A stretch of 64,000 nt of DNA. Origin: Homoserinimonas aerilata. Lineage in GTDB: Bacteria; Actinomycetota; Actinomycetes; Actinomycetales; Microbacteriaceae. Within the stretch, counting starts at the first letter, position 1, and every line of letters starts with the position of its first letter. The notes below the pieces were generated by a model. It was not told where the DNA came from. It made no database searches and saw only the letters and a program-made list of their open reading frames with translations. The position numbers were made by a program, and so were the translations under genes. The DNA lies in the NCBI RefSeq assembly GCF_006716125.1, contig NZ_VFOM01000001.1:2076499-2140498 (forward strand). Direction: 5' to 3'. This document shows positions 1 to 8,237 of the stretch, one piece after another.

Positions 1-190
1 CCCACACGAAGAGTTGGCGCGCCGGGTCGGCGAGGTAGTCGGCGAAGCGCTGCTCTGAGAGGTGCAGGGTGATGAACTCGGCAACGTCGGCCTCGCTCGT
101 GCCGGGCGGGCAGGCCAGGGCGAACGTGGCCGCCGCGACCTCGTGAAGCGCCGCAGCATCCGCCGCCGTTGCTTGCCTGATCTCGCCCAT
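1..190 (-). CDS. GNAT family N-acetyltransferase (N-terminal part, cut by window edge)
   Basis: Only the first 63 residues are visible, reading MGEIRQATAADAAALHEVAA and onward, with a later segment ACPPGTSEADVAEF. The opening beta strand followed by an Ala-rich helix is the usual start of a GNAT fold, which transfers an acetyl group from acetyl-CoA to an amine. The acetyl-CoA-binding motif lies outside the window, so substrate and activity cannot be judged. The ATG at 190 is preceded by GGGGAG, a good ribosome binding site. It is upstream of, and on the same strand as, nothing else visible; eamA ends 43 bp further upstream on the same strand and could be co-transcribed. Confidence 0.7.
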   Translation of the reverse strand, partial: MGEIRQATAADAAALHEVAAATFALACPPGTSEADVAEFITLHLSEQRFADYLADPARQLFVW

Positions 191-233
191 TGCTCCCCGA
201 CCGTGGCGCCGCACAGCGCCCGCTGCGACAACT

Positions 234-1160
234 TTAGTCGGCGACAGGCTCACGTTGCGGTGGCACCGCGAGAATGACCGGCGTGCGGCGTGAGCCGGCA
301 CGCTGCGCGACGAACAGCCCGAGGAGCATCGTCGCCCCACCCAGCATCTCGGCCGCATTGGGCTGCTCACCCAGCAGGATCCAGGCCGCGGCGATGCCGG
401 CGACGGGCGCGAGCAGCACCCACGGCACGACCGCCGAAGACGGGTACTTTGCCAACAGTGTGTTGAAGATTGCATAACCGGCGAGCCCGCTGAGCAGAGC
501 TGAGTAGGCGGTCGACACGACTGACTCCCACGAGAATGACAGCAGCGCCTGCCCCACAGCGGCTGGCCCGTCGAACAGCAGTGACAGTGCCAGCAGGGGC
601 ACGGGCACGACGAGGGCCGACCACACCGTGATGCCCAAGCCGTCTCTAAAACCAACACCACCCCGGATGCCCGAGGCACGCGAGATCACGTTGCCGACGG
701 CCCACGAGAGCGCGGCAAGAAGGCAGAGCACGAATGCCAGCAGGGTGACATGCCCCTCCCGGCCCACCGCCACGACGGCGAGCCCGATCGAGCCGAGGAT
801 TGCCCCGACAAACTGGGCTGACGCCGGGATCTCGCGCAGCGCACCCGCCGCAATCAGCATCGTGAAAATCACCTGAGCCTGCATCATGAGGGCGGCAAGG
901 CCGGGCGGCATGCCCAGCGCGATCGACACATAGAGAAAGCTGAACTGGCCGAGCGACATGAACACGCCAACGCCGACGATAAAACGCCACGGCACATCGG
1001 GTTTGCGCACGAAGAAGATTGCGGGGACCAGGATGACCGCAAAGCGAAGGGCGGCGAAAAGCAGCGGAGGCACCCCGTGCATCCCCCAGTCGATGACGAC
1101 AAAATTGACGCCCCACACGGTGGCGACGAGGGCGGCGAGGATGCTGTCACGGTTGGTCAC
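234..1160 (-). CDS. EamA/DMT-superfamily transporter
   Basis: A 308-residue integral membrane protein with about ten hydrophobic segments arranged as two repeats of five, the EamA (drug/metabolite transporter) pattern. The N-terminus MTNRDSILAALVATVWGVNF is a typical first EamA helix. A second repeat begins near residue 145 (LLAFVLCLLAALSWAVGNVI). Family members export amino acids or other small metabolites; the substrate is not visible. The start is a GTG at 1160. It is divergent from a LysR-type regulator at 1233, the usual arrangement in which the regulator controls the exporter. The short cytoplasmic C-terminus (GSRRTPVILAVPPQREP) has no recognised domain. Confidence 0.85.
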   Translation of the reverse strand: MTNRDSILAALVATVWGVNFVVIDWGMHGVPPLLFAALRFAVILVPAIFFVRKPDVPWRFIVGVGVFMSLGQFSFLYVSIALGMPPGLAALMMQAQVIFTMLIAAGALREIPASAQFVGAILGSIGLAVVAVGREGHVTLLAFVLCLLAALSWAVGNVISRASGIRGGVGFRDGLGITVWSALVVPVPLLALSLLFDGPAAVGQALLSFSWESVVSTAYSALLSGLAGYAIFNTLLAKYPSSAVVPWVLLAPVAGIAAAWILLGEQPNAAEMLGGATMLLGLFVAQRAGSRRTPVILAVPPQREPVAD

Positions 1161-1213
1161 GTGTCAATCTTCAGCGCAAAGCTCACCATAAAAAAGCAAC
1201 CATGTTTTAGGTG

Positions 1214-1238
1214 AATCATGTAGTGTCGCTTCATGATT
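1214..1238. promoter_or_regulatory. Inverted repeat between eamA and lysR, possible regulator site
   Basis: AATCATG at 1214-1220 and CATGATT at 1232-1238 are perfect inverted arms separated by 11 nt. The repeat sits in the 72-bp divergent intergenic region and overlaps the ATG of the LysR gene at 1233. LysR-type regulators usually bind an interrupted dyad in the shared promoter, so this is a reasonable autoregulatory site. The arm spacing does not match the textbook T-N11-A box exactly, so the assignment is tentative. Confidence 0.35.
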
Positions 1239-2174
1239 GATGTCGCGTCGCTGACCTCTCTGAGAGCGATCGAAACCCATGGATCGGTGAGCGCCGCGGC
1301 CGCAGCACTCGGCTTCACCCCCAGCGCCATCTCGCAGCAGGTCAAGCGGCTCGAGCGCGACATCGGCGCGGCGCTGCTCGAACGCGTGGGGCGCGGGGTC
1401 GTGCTCACCGGGCGCGGGCGCCACCTCGCCCGCGAAGGCGGCCTACTCCTTGCCCACCTCGAAGAGCTCGAAGCCGGGCTCCACCGTCACGGCGGCGACG
1501 CCGCAGGCGAGCTTCGCATCGCGGCATTCTCGACCGCCACTCGCGGGCTCATCGCGCCCGCTGTGAAGGCCGCCGCCACCGCACACCCCGACCTCGTTCT
1601 CACCATCACAGAACGCGAACCGTGGGATGCCATCGACCTCGTCGCGCGCGGAGGAACCGACATCGCCGTGGTCCACAACTGGGGCGACATCCCCCTCGAC
1701 ATCCCCGGTCACCTCGTGCGCACAACCATCACAACCGACATCGCCGACGTCGTGATGCTGGCCGAGCATCCCCTCGCCCACAACTCAAGCGTGAGCCCCG
1801 CCGAGCTTCTCAGCGAAGGGTGGATCGCCACACCAGAGGGCACCATCTGCCGTCAATGGCTACGCCGGATGCACGACGGAACCGGCCAGCTGCCCCGCAT
1901 CGCCCACGAATCGATGGAGTTTGACTCGCAGATCGCGCTCGTCGCGGCGGGGCTCGGAATCGCGCTAATCCCTCGACTCGGCCGACATCCCCTACCCTCG
2001 GGGGTCGTCGCCGTTCCCACAATCGACCCGGTCTCTTCGCGCACCATAACCGCCCTCCACAGGCACAGTATGGCTGCGTCTCCCGCGGTAGACGTCGTGC
2101 TCGCCGCGCTCAGCGCTGCAGCGCACAAAAAAGAAGGGCCCGCCGAAGCGGGCCCCTCTATTCACAAAATTTAG
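1233..2174 (+). CDS. LysR-family transcriptional regulator
   Basis: 313 residues, the usual LysR length. An N-terminal winged helix-turn-helix spans roughly residues 5-60 ([20 protein letters not shown], then [20 protein letters not shown]), followed by a linker helix. The C-terminal substrate-binding domain runs from about residue 90 ([18 protein letters not shown]). Family members bind small effectors there and control a divergent neighbour, here the EamA exporter. The ATG at 1233 has no obvious ribosome binding site, so the mRNA may be leaderless or nearly so. The last codons overlap the stop of convergent rplA by 4 nt, and the rplA terminator hairpin lies inside this reading frame, so the two 3' ends are tightly packed. 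Confidence 0.88.
   Translation: MIDVASLTSLRAIETHGSVSAAAAALGFTPSAISQQVKRLERDIGAALLERVGRGVVLTGRGRHLAREGGLLLAHLEELEAGLHRHGGDAAGELRIAAFSTATRGLIAPAVKAAATAHPDLVLTITEREPWDAIDLVARGGTDIAVVHNWGDIPLDIPGHLVRTTITTDIADVVMLAEHPLAHNSSVSPAELLSEGWIATPEGTICRQWLRRMHDGTGQLPRIAHESMEFDSQIALVAAGLGIALIPRLGRHPLPSGVVAVPTIDPVSSRTITALHRHSMAASPAVDVVLAALSAAAHKKEGPAEAGPSIHKI
2125..2155 (-). terminator. Rho-independent terminator of the rplK-rplA transcript
   Basis: On the minus strand GGGCCCGC, loop TTCG, GCGGGCCC (2155 down to 2136) is followed by TTCTTTTTT, a textbook intrinsic terminator with a stable UUCG tetraloop. It lies just past the rplA stop and inside the 3' end of the convergent LysR coding sequence. Confidence 0.9.
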
Positions 2175-2860
2175 ATCGCGTTGACGTCGACCGGGATGCC
2201 CGGGCCGAACGTGGTCGTGACCGTCGCCTTCGCAACGTAGCGGCCCTTCGCCGAGCTCGGCTTGAGGCGGATGACCTCGTCGAGGGCAGCCTTCAGGTTC
2301 TCGTTCAGCTTGTCCTCATCGAACGACGACTTGCCCACGATGAAGTGGACGTTGGCGTGCTTGTCGACGCGGAACTCGATCTTTCCACCCTTGATCTCGG
2401 TGACGGCCTTCGCCGTGTCCGGGGTGACCGTTCCGGTCTTCGGGTTCGGCATGAGGCCACGCGGACCCAGAACCTTACCGAGGCGACCGACCTTGCCCAT
2501 GAACTCGGGCGTCGAAACGGCCGAGTCGAAGTTGGTCCAGCCAGCGGCGACCTTCTCGATGAGCTCGTCGCCACCGACCTCGTCGGCGCCGGCAGCGATG
2601 GCCGCCTCAGCCGCGGGGCCCGTCGCGAACACGATGACGCGGGCGGTCTTGCCCGTGCCGTGCGGCAGGTTGACGGTGCCGCGCACCATCTGGTCGGCCT
2701 TACGCGGGTCGACGTTCAGCTTGAGCGCGACCTCGACGGTCGAGTCGAACTTCTTCGAACCGGTCTCGCGGGCCAGTGCGACGGCCTCGCTGGGCGCGTA
2801 GAAGCGGCCCTCTTCGATCTTCTCTGCTGCGGCCCGGTAGGCCTTTGACTTCTGTGCCAT
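2171..2860 (-). CDS. rplA: 50S ribosomal protein L1
   Basis: 229 residues, full length for L1. The protein forms the mobile L1 stalk on 23S rRNA and helps release tRNA from the E site; in well-studied bacteria free L1 represses its own operon mRNA. Visible hallmarks are [15 protein letters not shown] near residue 60 and the family signature [12 protein letters not shown] near residue 135. The ATG at 2860 is preceded by AGGAG at a good distance. It lies 90 bp after rplK on the same strand, is the last gene of the secE-nusG-rplK-rplA run and is followed immediately by a strong terminator. The stop overlaps the convergent LysR gene. Confidence 0.97.
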   Translation of the reverse strand: MAQKSKAYRAAAEKIEEGRFYAPSEAVALARETGSKKFDSTVEVALKLNVDPRKADQMVRGTVNLPHGTGKTARVIVFATGPAAEAAIAAGADEVGGDELIEKVAAGWTNFDSAVSTPEFMGKVGRLGKVLGPRGLMPNPKTGTVTPDTAKAVTEIKGGKIEFRVDKHANVHFIVGKSSFDEDKLNENLKAALDEVIRLKPSSAKGRYVAKATVTTTFGPGIPVDVNAI

Positions 2861-2950
2861 GGTGATTCTCCTAAAAGTGAGTTCGTGGTAGCGAGCCAGG
2901 CGGGCTCTTCCACTGATGGCGGCGCTTACGTCCGCCGAAGCTGGTCTCGA

Positions 2951-3382
2951 CTACGCGTCGACCGTGATGCCCATCGAACGGGCGGTTCCCGCGATGATCT
3001 TCGAGGCGGCCTCGATGTCGTTCGCGTTCAGGTCGGCCATCTTCTGCTCGGCGATCGCGCGGACCTGGTCCTGCGTGAGCTTCGCAACCTTGACGGTGTG
3101 CGGGGTGCCGGAGCCCTTCGCAACGCCGGCAGCCTTCTTGATGAGCTCCGCGGCGGGCGGGGTCTTCAGGATGAACGTGAACGAGCGGTCCTCGTAGACG
3201 GTGATCTCGACCGGGATGACGTTGCCGCGCTGCGACTCGGTCGCCGCGTTGTACGCCTTGCAGAACTCCATGATGTTCACGCCGTGCTGACCCAGAGCCG
3301 GGCCGATGGGCGGGGCGGGGTTGGCGGCGCCGGCCTGGATCTGAAGCTTGATCAGACCCGTAACCTTCTTCTTCGGTGCCAT
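2951..3382 (-). CDS. rplK: 50S ribosomal protein L11
   Basis: 143 residues, the normal size. L11 binds the GTPase-associated region of 23S rRNA and is the target region for thiopeptide antibiotics and for RelA-type stringent signalling. The proline-rich N-terminal hinge is intact ([20 protein letters not shown] around residue 20-40), and the C-terminal RNA-binding domain ends [12 protein letters not shown]. The ATG at 3382 follows an AAGAAGGAAAC sequence that supplies the ribosome binding site. A 129-bp gap separates it from nusG and contains a palindromic repeat. Confidence 0.97.
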   Translation of the reverse strand: MAPKKKVTGLIKLQIQAGAANPAPPIGPALGQHGVNIMEFCKAYNAATESQRGNVIPVEITVYEDRSFTFILKTPPAAELIKKAAGVAKGSGTPHTVKVAKLTQDQVRAIAEQKMADLNANDIEAASKIIAGTARSMGITVDA

Positions 3383-3466
3383 TGTTTCCTTCTTTCTGAT
3401 TCGAGCATCCGTTGCCGGCTGCTCTTCCGCCTGCTCGGCCTTTCCGAGCTGCGGTGGCTTGTATTG

Positions 3467-3500
3467 GGTTTCGAGACGGCCCTAGCGGGCCTCCTCAACC
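3467..3500. repeat. Dispersed palindromic repeat, GGTTTCGA...CTCAACC family (copy 1)
   Basis: 34 nt starting GGTTTCGAGACGG and ending CTCCTCAACC, with a small inner hairpin GGCCC-TAGC-GGGCC. It lies between rplK and nusG inside a co-directional operon. The same ends recur at 45240-45273 and 60296-60321, so this is a repeat family rather than a chance match. I recall similar sequences as common intergenic repeats in Microbacteriaceae. Confidence 0.7.
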
Positions 3501-3511
3501 TTGCAGCTTCG

Positions 3512-4435
3512 CTACAACTTCGTGACCTGATCGAAGCTGAGCTCGACCGGGGTCTCGCGCTCGAACAGCGACACGAGCACCGTGAGCTTGCCGCTCTCGG
3601 GCTTGATCTCGCTGATCGAACCGGGAAGACCCGCGAACGAGCCCTCCTTGATGGTGATGGTCTCGCCGACCTCGAAGTCGACCTCCTGCGGGATGGACCG
3701 CTGCATGGCCTTGCCGCCCTTGCCGCCAGCCTTCGCAGGCGCCTCGACGACCTGCACGAGGCTCTTCAACATGTTGAAGGCCTCCTCGAAACGCAGCGGC
3801 GTCGGGTTGTGGGCGTTGCCCACGAAGCCGGTGACGCCGGGCGTGTGGCGCACGACAGACCAGCTGTCCTCGTTGAGATCCATACGCACCAGCACGTAGC
3901 CGGGGATGCGCACGCGCGTCACCAGCTTGCGCTGGCCGTTCTTGATCTCGACGACATCCTCCATCGGAACCTCGACCTGGAAGACGTAGTCCTCCATGGT
4001 CATGCTCACGCGACGGTTCTCGATGTTCGACTTCACGCGCTTCTCGAAGCCGGCGTAGGAGTGGATGACGTACCACTTGCCCGGCAGGGTGCGCAGCTCG
4101 GCACGGAACTCCTGATACGGGTCGACCTCGGTCTCCTCCTCGGCCGCGGCATCCGCATCCGACTCAGCAGCCGCCTCAGTGGATTCGGCAGGCTTGGTGG
4201 CGCCGGCAGGCTCCGTGCCGGCCTGCGCGTCAAGCGCGGCAGACAGCACAGACTCGACATCGCCGTCCTCGACGTGCATGGCACGCTCCTCGGCGGGCTT
4301 CACCGACTCGACCTCGTCGGCCAGCACATCACCCTCGAGCTCCTCGTCTTCGAAAGACGACTGCTCTGCAGTCGCAGAGAGGTCGATCTGCTCCTCGGGC
4401 GAAAGCTCGCCGCCGTCGCGTTGTGTGTCAGGCAC
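3512..4435 (-). CDS. nusG: Transcription termination/antitermination protein NusG
   Basis: 307 residues against about 180 in E. coli. The first 120 or so residues are a Glu/Asp/Ala-rich extension ([20 protein letters not shown] and on), a common actinobacterial trait of unknown role. The NGN domain that contacts RNA polymerase starts near residue 127 ([20 protein letters not shown]), and a KOW domain lies at the C-terminus from about 250 ([20 protein letters not shown]). NusG tunes elongation and couples it with ribosomes or Rho. It is 71 bp downstream of secE on the same strand. The ATG at 4435 follows a GGAAT-containing stretch. Confidence 0.96.
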   Translation of the reverse strand: MPDTQRDGGELSPEEQIDLSATAEQSSFEDEELEGDVLADEVESVKPAEERAMHVEDGDVESVLSAALDAQAGTEPAGATKPAESTEAAAESDADAAAEEETEVDPYQEFRAELRTLPGKWYVIHSYAGFEKRVKSNIENRRVSMTMEDYVFQVEVPMEDVVEIKNGQRKLVTRVRIPGYVLVRMDLNEDSWSVVRHTPGVTGFVGNAHNPTPLRFEEAFNMLKSLVQVVEAPAKAGGKGGKAMQRSIPQEVDFEVGETITIKEGSFAGLPGSISEIKPESGKLTVLVSLFERETPVELSFDQVTKL

Positions 4436-4506
4436 TGATTCTCATTCCGTTTTGATTCTCACAGCAATCCGACGCATCGGCGCCGGCAGGGCTTGCAGCC
4501 GTCGGG

Positions 4507-4794
4507 CTACAGCATCGACCCGTCGCCGAATACGTTCGCCACCAACCAGCCGAACAGCAGGTCGAGCCCCGAGACGAAGGCCATCATGATGACCACGAAC
4601 ACGAGCACGACCGCGGTGTAGCTGAACAGCTCCTTGCGGGTGGGGGTGACGACCTTCTTCAGCTCGGCGACGACCTGGCGCAGGAACAGGGCAAGGCGGC
4701 CAAACGGGCCACGGCGAACCGCACGCTCCGTCTTGGCGTTGGCGACGACATCCTCACTCGGCTGCTCGTCGATACCTTTACTCGCCACTGTCAT
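4507..4794 (-). CDS. secE: Preprotein translocase subunit SecE
   Basis: 95 residues with a single C-terminal transmembrane helix ([20 protein letters not shown] around residue 58-77), preceded by the amphipathic helix and the conserved [18 protein letters not shown] motif at about 39-56. SecE clamps SecY in the protein-export channel. The position between tRNA-Trp and nusG is the canonical one. The Lys/Arg-rich N-terminus before the helix is cytoplasmic. The ATG at 4794 is preceded by GGAAGGTA on the minus strand. Confidence 0.96.
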   Translation of the reverse strand: MTVASKGIDEQPSEDVVANAKTERAVRRGPFGRLALFLRQVVAELKKVVTPTRKELFSYTAVVLVFVVIMMAFVSGLDLLFGWLVANVFGDGSML

Positions 4795-4927
4795 TACCTT
4801 CCGGACATCGGCCGAACGGTCAGAGGACCGGTCGGTTTCCCACCCAACGCCGCTGCATCAGCGACGCTGTTCTCTAGCGATGCAGGCCCGGCCGAAAATG
4901 CCGGACGGGCCCACGTTGTTCACGCTG

Positions 4928-5000
4928 CAGGGCGGACAGGACTCGAACCTGCAACCTGCGGTTTTGGAGACCGCTGCTCTACCAATTGAGCCACCGCCCT
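4928..5000 (-). tRNA. trnW: tRNA-Trp (anticodon CCA)
   Basis: The minus strand folds as a 73-nt cloverleaf. The 7-bp acceptor stem is AGGGCGG with CCGCCCT, the D-arm contains GCTCAATTGGTAGAGC, the anticodon arm reads GCGGTCTCCAAAACCGC with anticodon CCA, and the T-arm carries the invariant GGTTCGAGTCC. The discriminator base is G and no CCA tail is encoded. It sits directly upstream of secE, a widely conserved arrangement. Confidence 0.97.
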
Positions 5001-5099
5001 TCGGAGCGGAACCGCACAAGCTCTCCCGCGCTTCAAGGACTGGGTCTGCTGCCAGAAATGGGCATAGAAAAGCTTGGCAGATTTCAACTACCGACGTCC

Positions 5100-5128
5100 A
5101 GTGTAGGTCACGCCAACAGGGCTGTAAA
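5100..5128 (-). promoter_or_regulatory. Probable promoter of trnW-secE-nusG
   Basis: Minus-strand TTTACA (5128-5123), a 17-nt spacer and TACACT (5105-5100) resemble a housekeeping sigma-70-type promoter. It lies 100 bp upstream of the mature tRNA-Trp 5' end and faces it. Confidence 0.55.
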
Positions 5129-5191
5129 GCTGAGCGGATGCCGCGCGCGACACCCCTGCCGAGACATCCGCTGTTCTATTACGCTGGAGAC

Positions 5192-6394
5192 GTGACCACA
5201 CCTCCTGGAATCTCCCCCCGAATCGCCGCCATCGCCGAGTCAGCAACCCTCAAGGTCGACTCCAAGGCGAAGGCGCTTCAGGCTGAAGGCCGCGACGTCA
5301 TCAGCTACGCGGCAGGCGAACCCGACTTCGCGACGCCCGCGCACGTCGTGGAGGCCGCATCCGCCGCCGTCCTCGACCCCAAGAACTACCGCTACACGCA
5401 GGCCGTCGGACTGCCCGCACTGCGCGAAGCCATCGCCGAGAAGACCCACCGCGACAGCGGGCTGAAGGTCGACGCGAGCCAGGTCATCGTCACCAACGGC
5501 GGCAAGCAGGGCGTCTACCAGGCCTTCGCCACCGTCGTCGGGCCGGGCGACGAGGTGCTGCTGCCCGCCCCCTACTGGACCACCTACCCCGAGGTCGTCA
5601 AGCTGGCCGGCGGCGTGCCCGTCGAGGTCTTCGCGGGCGTCGACCAGGAGTACAAGGTCACCGTCGAGCAGCTCGAAGCGGCGCGCACCGAACGCACCAA
5701 GGTGCTGCTGTTCGTCTCTCCGTCGAACCCGACCGGTGCCGTCTACACGCCGGAGGAGACGAAGGCGATCGGTGAGTGGGCACTCGAGCACGGCCTGTGG
5801 GTCATCAGCGACGAGATCTACCAGAACCTGGTCTACGACGGCTCAGCCCACGCGACATCGATCGTCGAGGCCGTGCCCGCGCTGGCCGACAACACCATCC
5901 TCGTCAACGGCGTCGCCAAGAGCTACGCGATGACCGGATGGCGCCTCGGCTGGATGGTCGGCCCCACCCGCGCCATCAAGGGCGCCGCGAACCTGCAGTC
6001 GCACCTGTCGTCGAACGTGTCGAACATCTCGCAGCACGCCGCCATCGCAGCCCTCACCGGCCCGCAGGACGACGTGCTGGCGATGCGCGACGCGTTCCAC
6101 CGCCGCCGCGACCTGATCGTCTCCGAGTTGAACAAGATCCCCGGCATGGTCACGCCGACACCCGAGGGCGCCTTCTACGTGTACCCGGATGTCCATGGCC
6201 TGCTGAATCGCGAATGGGGCGGCGTCACCCCCACCACATCGCTGGAGCTCGCCGACCTCATCCTCGAGCAGGCCGAGGTCGCCGTCGTGCCCGGCGAGGC
6301 GTTCGGCCCGAGCGGATACATCCGGCTCTCCTACGCGCTCGGCGACGAGCCGCTGCTCGAGGGCGTGCGCCGGCTGCAGCGCCTCTTCGGGTAG
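5192..6394 (+). CDS. PLP-dependent class I/II aminotransferase (aspartate aminotransferase-like)
   Basis: 400 residues, typical of the AAT fold-type I Igamma group that moves amino groups between aspartate or similar amino acids and 2-oxo acids. Visible motifs are [11 protein letters not shown] near residue 30, [11 protein letters not shown] near 100, [14 protein letters not shown] near 175, the YQNLVYDG segment near 210 and the PLP-lysine region [20 protein letters not shown] near 240, where the Lys of AKSYAM is expected to hold the cofactor. The open frame extends far upstream through tRNA-Trp, but the GTG at 5192 has GGAGA just before it and starts the conserved protein. It could instead act on another amino acid, since specificity is not readable. 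Confidence 0.88.
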   Translation: MTTPPGISPRIAAIAESATLKVDSKAKALQAEGRDVISYAAGEPDFATPAHVVEAASAAVLDPKNYRYTQAVGLPALREAIAEKTHRDSGLKVDASQVIVTNGGKQGVYQAFATVVGPGDEVLLPAPYWTTYPEVVKLAGGVPVEVFAGVDQEYKVTVEQLEAARTERTKVLLFVSPSNPTGAVYTPEETKAIGEWALEHGLWVISDEIYQNLVYDGSAHATSIVEAVPALADNTILVNGVAKSYAMTGWRLGWMVGPTRAIKGAANLQSHLSSNVSNISQHAAIAALTGPQDDVLAMRDAFHRRRDLIVSELNKIPGMVTPTPEGAFYVYPDVHGLLNREWGGVTPTTSLELADLILEQAEVAVVPGEAFGPSGYIRLSYALGDEPLLEGVRRLQRLFG

Positions 6395-6438
6395 CCCCGC
6401 GGCACGCGCACCTCTGGAGCTCTCGCTGGGTTCGGCGG

Positions 6439-6495
6439 TGAGTTGCCTCTAAGTGCTGCTCTTTGCGCATCCGAAGAGCATCTTGCGGCAACTCA
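6439..6495. repeat. Degenerate palindrome upstream of the DUF559 gene
   Basis: The outer arms are TGAGTTGCC (6439-6447) and GGCAACTCA (6487-6495). The interior is imperfectly complementary (TCTAAGTGCTGCTCTT against AAGAGCATCTTGCG). The left arm is identical over 19 nt to the left arm of the perfect palindrome at 7451-7507 on the other side of the gene. Confidence 0.8.
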
Positions 6496-6550
6496 TCGCC
6501 CTGTGGACAAGTCGCGCGGCGAAATCGCGTTCTCGGGCATCCTGAACGGC

Positions 6551-7453
6551 ATGCCTGCCCGCGTGCCTCTACCTCCACAACTCCGCTCCGCTCCCTTCGC
6601 TGTGGGTGTCGGCCGCACCCACGGCCTCGGCGCAGGGCGGATGCGAGGCCCCGATCTGTTGTCACCGTTTCGTGGCGTGCGTGTGGCATCCGAGGCTCGC
6701 ACCCTCCACGAGTTGTGCCTCGTATATGCGCAGCGGATGCCACCCCATGCGTTCTTCAGCGGGATCACGGCGGCCGTCATCATGGGGATTCCGCTCCCCC
6801 ACCATCTGGAACGGTCGCGACTACTTCATGTCGCGGTGCCAGCGCCGCACCGAGCGGTCAGAGGACGCGGCATCCGCGGATCGACGGTGCGGCTGGGCGC
6901 TGACGACATTCGCGAGTGGAGGGGTCTCAGGATCAGCAGTCCGAGCCGCGTCTGGTGCGAGCTCGCCCAAGTGCTTTCCGTGCCCGACCTTGTTGCGGCG
7001 GGCGACTTCCTCATCCAGTGGCGCCTGCCATCGACCACCAAGGAGGCGCTTGCGAGGGCGGTCGATGAGTATGCCGGGCGAAGGGGGCGCCCAGCGATGC
7101 GGGAGGCGATCGGGCACCTCGACGATCGCTCTGAGTCGCGCCCCGAGTCCATAGTGAGGGTCGCTCTCGCCGGGGGCGGCGTCGACGGCTTCATCCCGAA
7201 TCAGTGGGTCACCACCTCGGGTGGGCACCGCTGCCGCATCGACCTCGCCATCCCCGGCCGCAAGCTCGCGATCGAATATCAGGGCGAGCATCACAACGAC
7301 TCGAAGCAGTTTCACGACGACATGACAAGGCGATCACGCCTCGAGGCGGACGGCTGGGCCGTCATGTTCATTGGCGCGGGGGATCTCGACGATCCTGCCG
7401 AACTGCTGCAGCGCATCCGCCGAATGCTCGACTCTCGGCCACACGCCCGGTGA
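6551..7453 (+). CDS. DUF559 / Vsr-like endonuclease-domain protein
   Basis: 300 residues. The C-terminal third carries a PD-(D/E)XK-like core: CRIDLAIPGRKLAIEYQGEH (about residues 227-246) supplies the Asp and the Glu-x-Gln, followed by FHDDMTRRSRLEADGWAV, as in DUF559 and very-short-patch-repair-like nucleases. The N-terminal two thirds resemble the winged-helix part seen in AbiEi-type antitoxin-like proteins (HAFFSGITAAVIMGIPLPHH). The biological role of the family is not established. An upstream TTG at 6443 would start inside the flanking palindrome, so the ATG at 6551 is preferred. The stop codon TGA is the first three bases of the downstream palindrome. There is no partner gene on either side. 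Confidence 0.75.
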   Translation: MPARVPLPPQLRSAPFAVGVGRTHGLGAGRMRGPDLLSPFRGVRVASEARTLHELCLVYAQRMPPHAFFSGITAAVIMGIPLPHHLERSRLLHVAVPAPHRAVRGRGIRGSTVRLGADDIREWRGLRISSPSRVWCELAQVLSVPDLVAAGDFLIQWRLPSTTKEALARAVDEYAGRRGRPAMREAIGHLDDRSESRPESIVRVALAGGGVDGFIPNQWVTTSGGHRCRIDLAIPGRKLAIEYQGEHHNDSKQFHDDMTRRSRLEADGWAVMFIGAGDLDDPAELLQRIRRMLDSRPHAR

Positions 7454-7507
7454 GTTGCCTCTAAGTGCTGTTCCTCGTGCCTTTGAAGAGCACTTAGAGG
7501 CAACTCA
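7451..7507. repeat. Perfect 19-bp palindrome at the DUF559 stop codon
   Basis: TGAGTTGCCTCTAAGTGCT (7451-7469) is repeated in exact inverted orientation at 7489-7507 with a 19-nt loop. The first three bases form the stop codon of the DUF559 gene. It is not followed by a T-tract on either strand, so it is not a classical terminator; together with 6439-6495 it looks like a REP-type element pair. Confidence 0.9.
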
Positions 7508-7563
7508 GGGAGTCTTGCCATCTCAGCGGGCCTCGAGCCCGCGCGCCAGCCAGGCCGGGGCGA

Positions 7564-8211
7564 CTAGAGCAGCTTGCGCTCCAGGGCCCAGGCCGTGAGT
7601 TCGTGGCGTGACGAGAGCTGCAGTTTGCGCAGCACCGCCGAGACATGCGTCTCGACCGTCTTGACGGAGATGAACAGCTCGGTCGCGACCTCCTTGTAGG
7701 CGTAGCCGCGCGCGATGAGCCGCATGACCTCGCGTTCGCGGGCGCTCAGCCGGTCGAGTTCTTCGTCACTCGCCGCCTGCTCGCCTGCGACCGCACCGAA
7801 GGCGTCGAGCACGAAACCGGCGAGCTTCGGCGAGAAGACGGCGTCTCCACCGGCGACGGATGCCACGGCTCGGCTGACCTCTTCGCCCGAGCTGCCCTTC
7901 GTGATGTAGCCGCGGGCGCCCGCGCGGATGACGCCGACGACATCCTCGGCCGAGTCACTGACGCTGAGGGCGAGGAAGCGCACGCTGTCGAGCAGTGCGG
8001 CACTGCGGCGCAGCACCTCCGCCCCTCCGCCGCCCGCACCACCGGGGAGGTGCACGTCGAGCAGCACCACGTCGGGCCGCAGCTCGGCGACGGCCGCAAC
8101 CGCGGTGTCGACGTCGGCGGCCTCGCCGAGCACCTCGATCGCGGGGTCGAGGGATGCCTTCAGTCCCGACCTGAAGATCGAGTGGTCGTCCACTATGACG
8201 ATGCGGGTCAT
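7564..8211 (-). CDS. LuxR/NarL-family response regulator
   Basis: 215 residues from the preferred start. The receiver domain begins TRIVIVDDHSIFRSG, with the acidic pocket at VDD, the phosphorylatable Asp in VVLLDVHLP (about residue 53), Ser in FLALSVSDS and Lys in GYITKGSSGEE. The C-terminal LuxR helix-turn-helix is LSAREREVMRLIARGYAYKE through VKTVETHVSAVLRKLQL. It is the output partner of the PspC-domain kinase just upstream. The ATG at 8211 has GAGGAG six nt before it; an alternative ATG at 8241 overlaps the kinase stop in an ATGA junction and would add ten residues. Expected target: the divergent PspC/toast-rack gene at 9517. Confidence 0.9.
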   Translation of the reverse strand: MTRIVIVDDHSIFRSGLKASLDPAIEVLGEAADVDTAVAAVAELRPDVVLLDVHLPGGAGGGGAEVLRRSAALLDSVRFLALSVSDSAEDVVGVIRAGARGYITKGSSGEEVSRAVASVAGGDAVFSPKLAGFVLDAFGAVAGEQAASDEELDRLSAREREVMRLIARGYAYKEVATELFISVKTVETHVSAVLRKLQLSSRHELTAWALERKLL

Positions 8212-8237
8212 CCGCTGCTCCTCATCTGCGCCGACCA

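Noticed and set aside
2885..4438. A 517-codon open frame on the plus strand across rplK and nusG
   Set aside because: It is antisense to well-conserved genes, has the Arg/Leu/Asp-rich composition of a high-GC shadow frame and no ribosome binding site.
6443..6550. Longer N-terminus of the DUF559 protein from TTG at 6443
   Set aside because: It would start inside the upstream palindrome and adds residues that do not look like the family's N-terminus.
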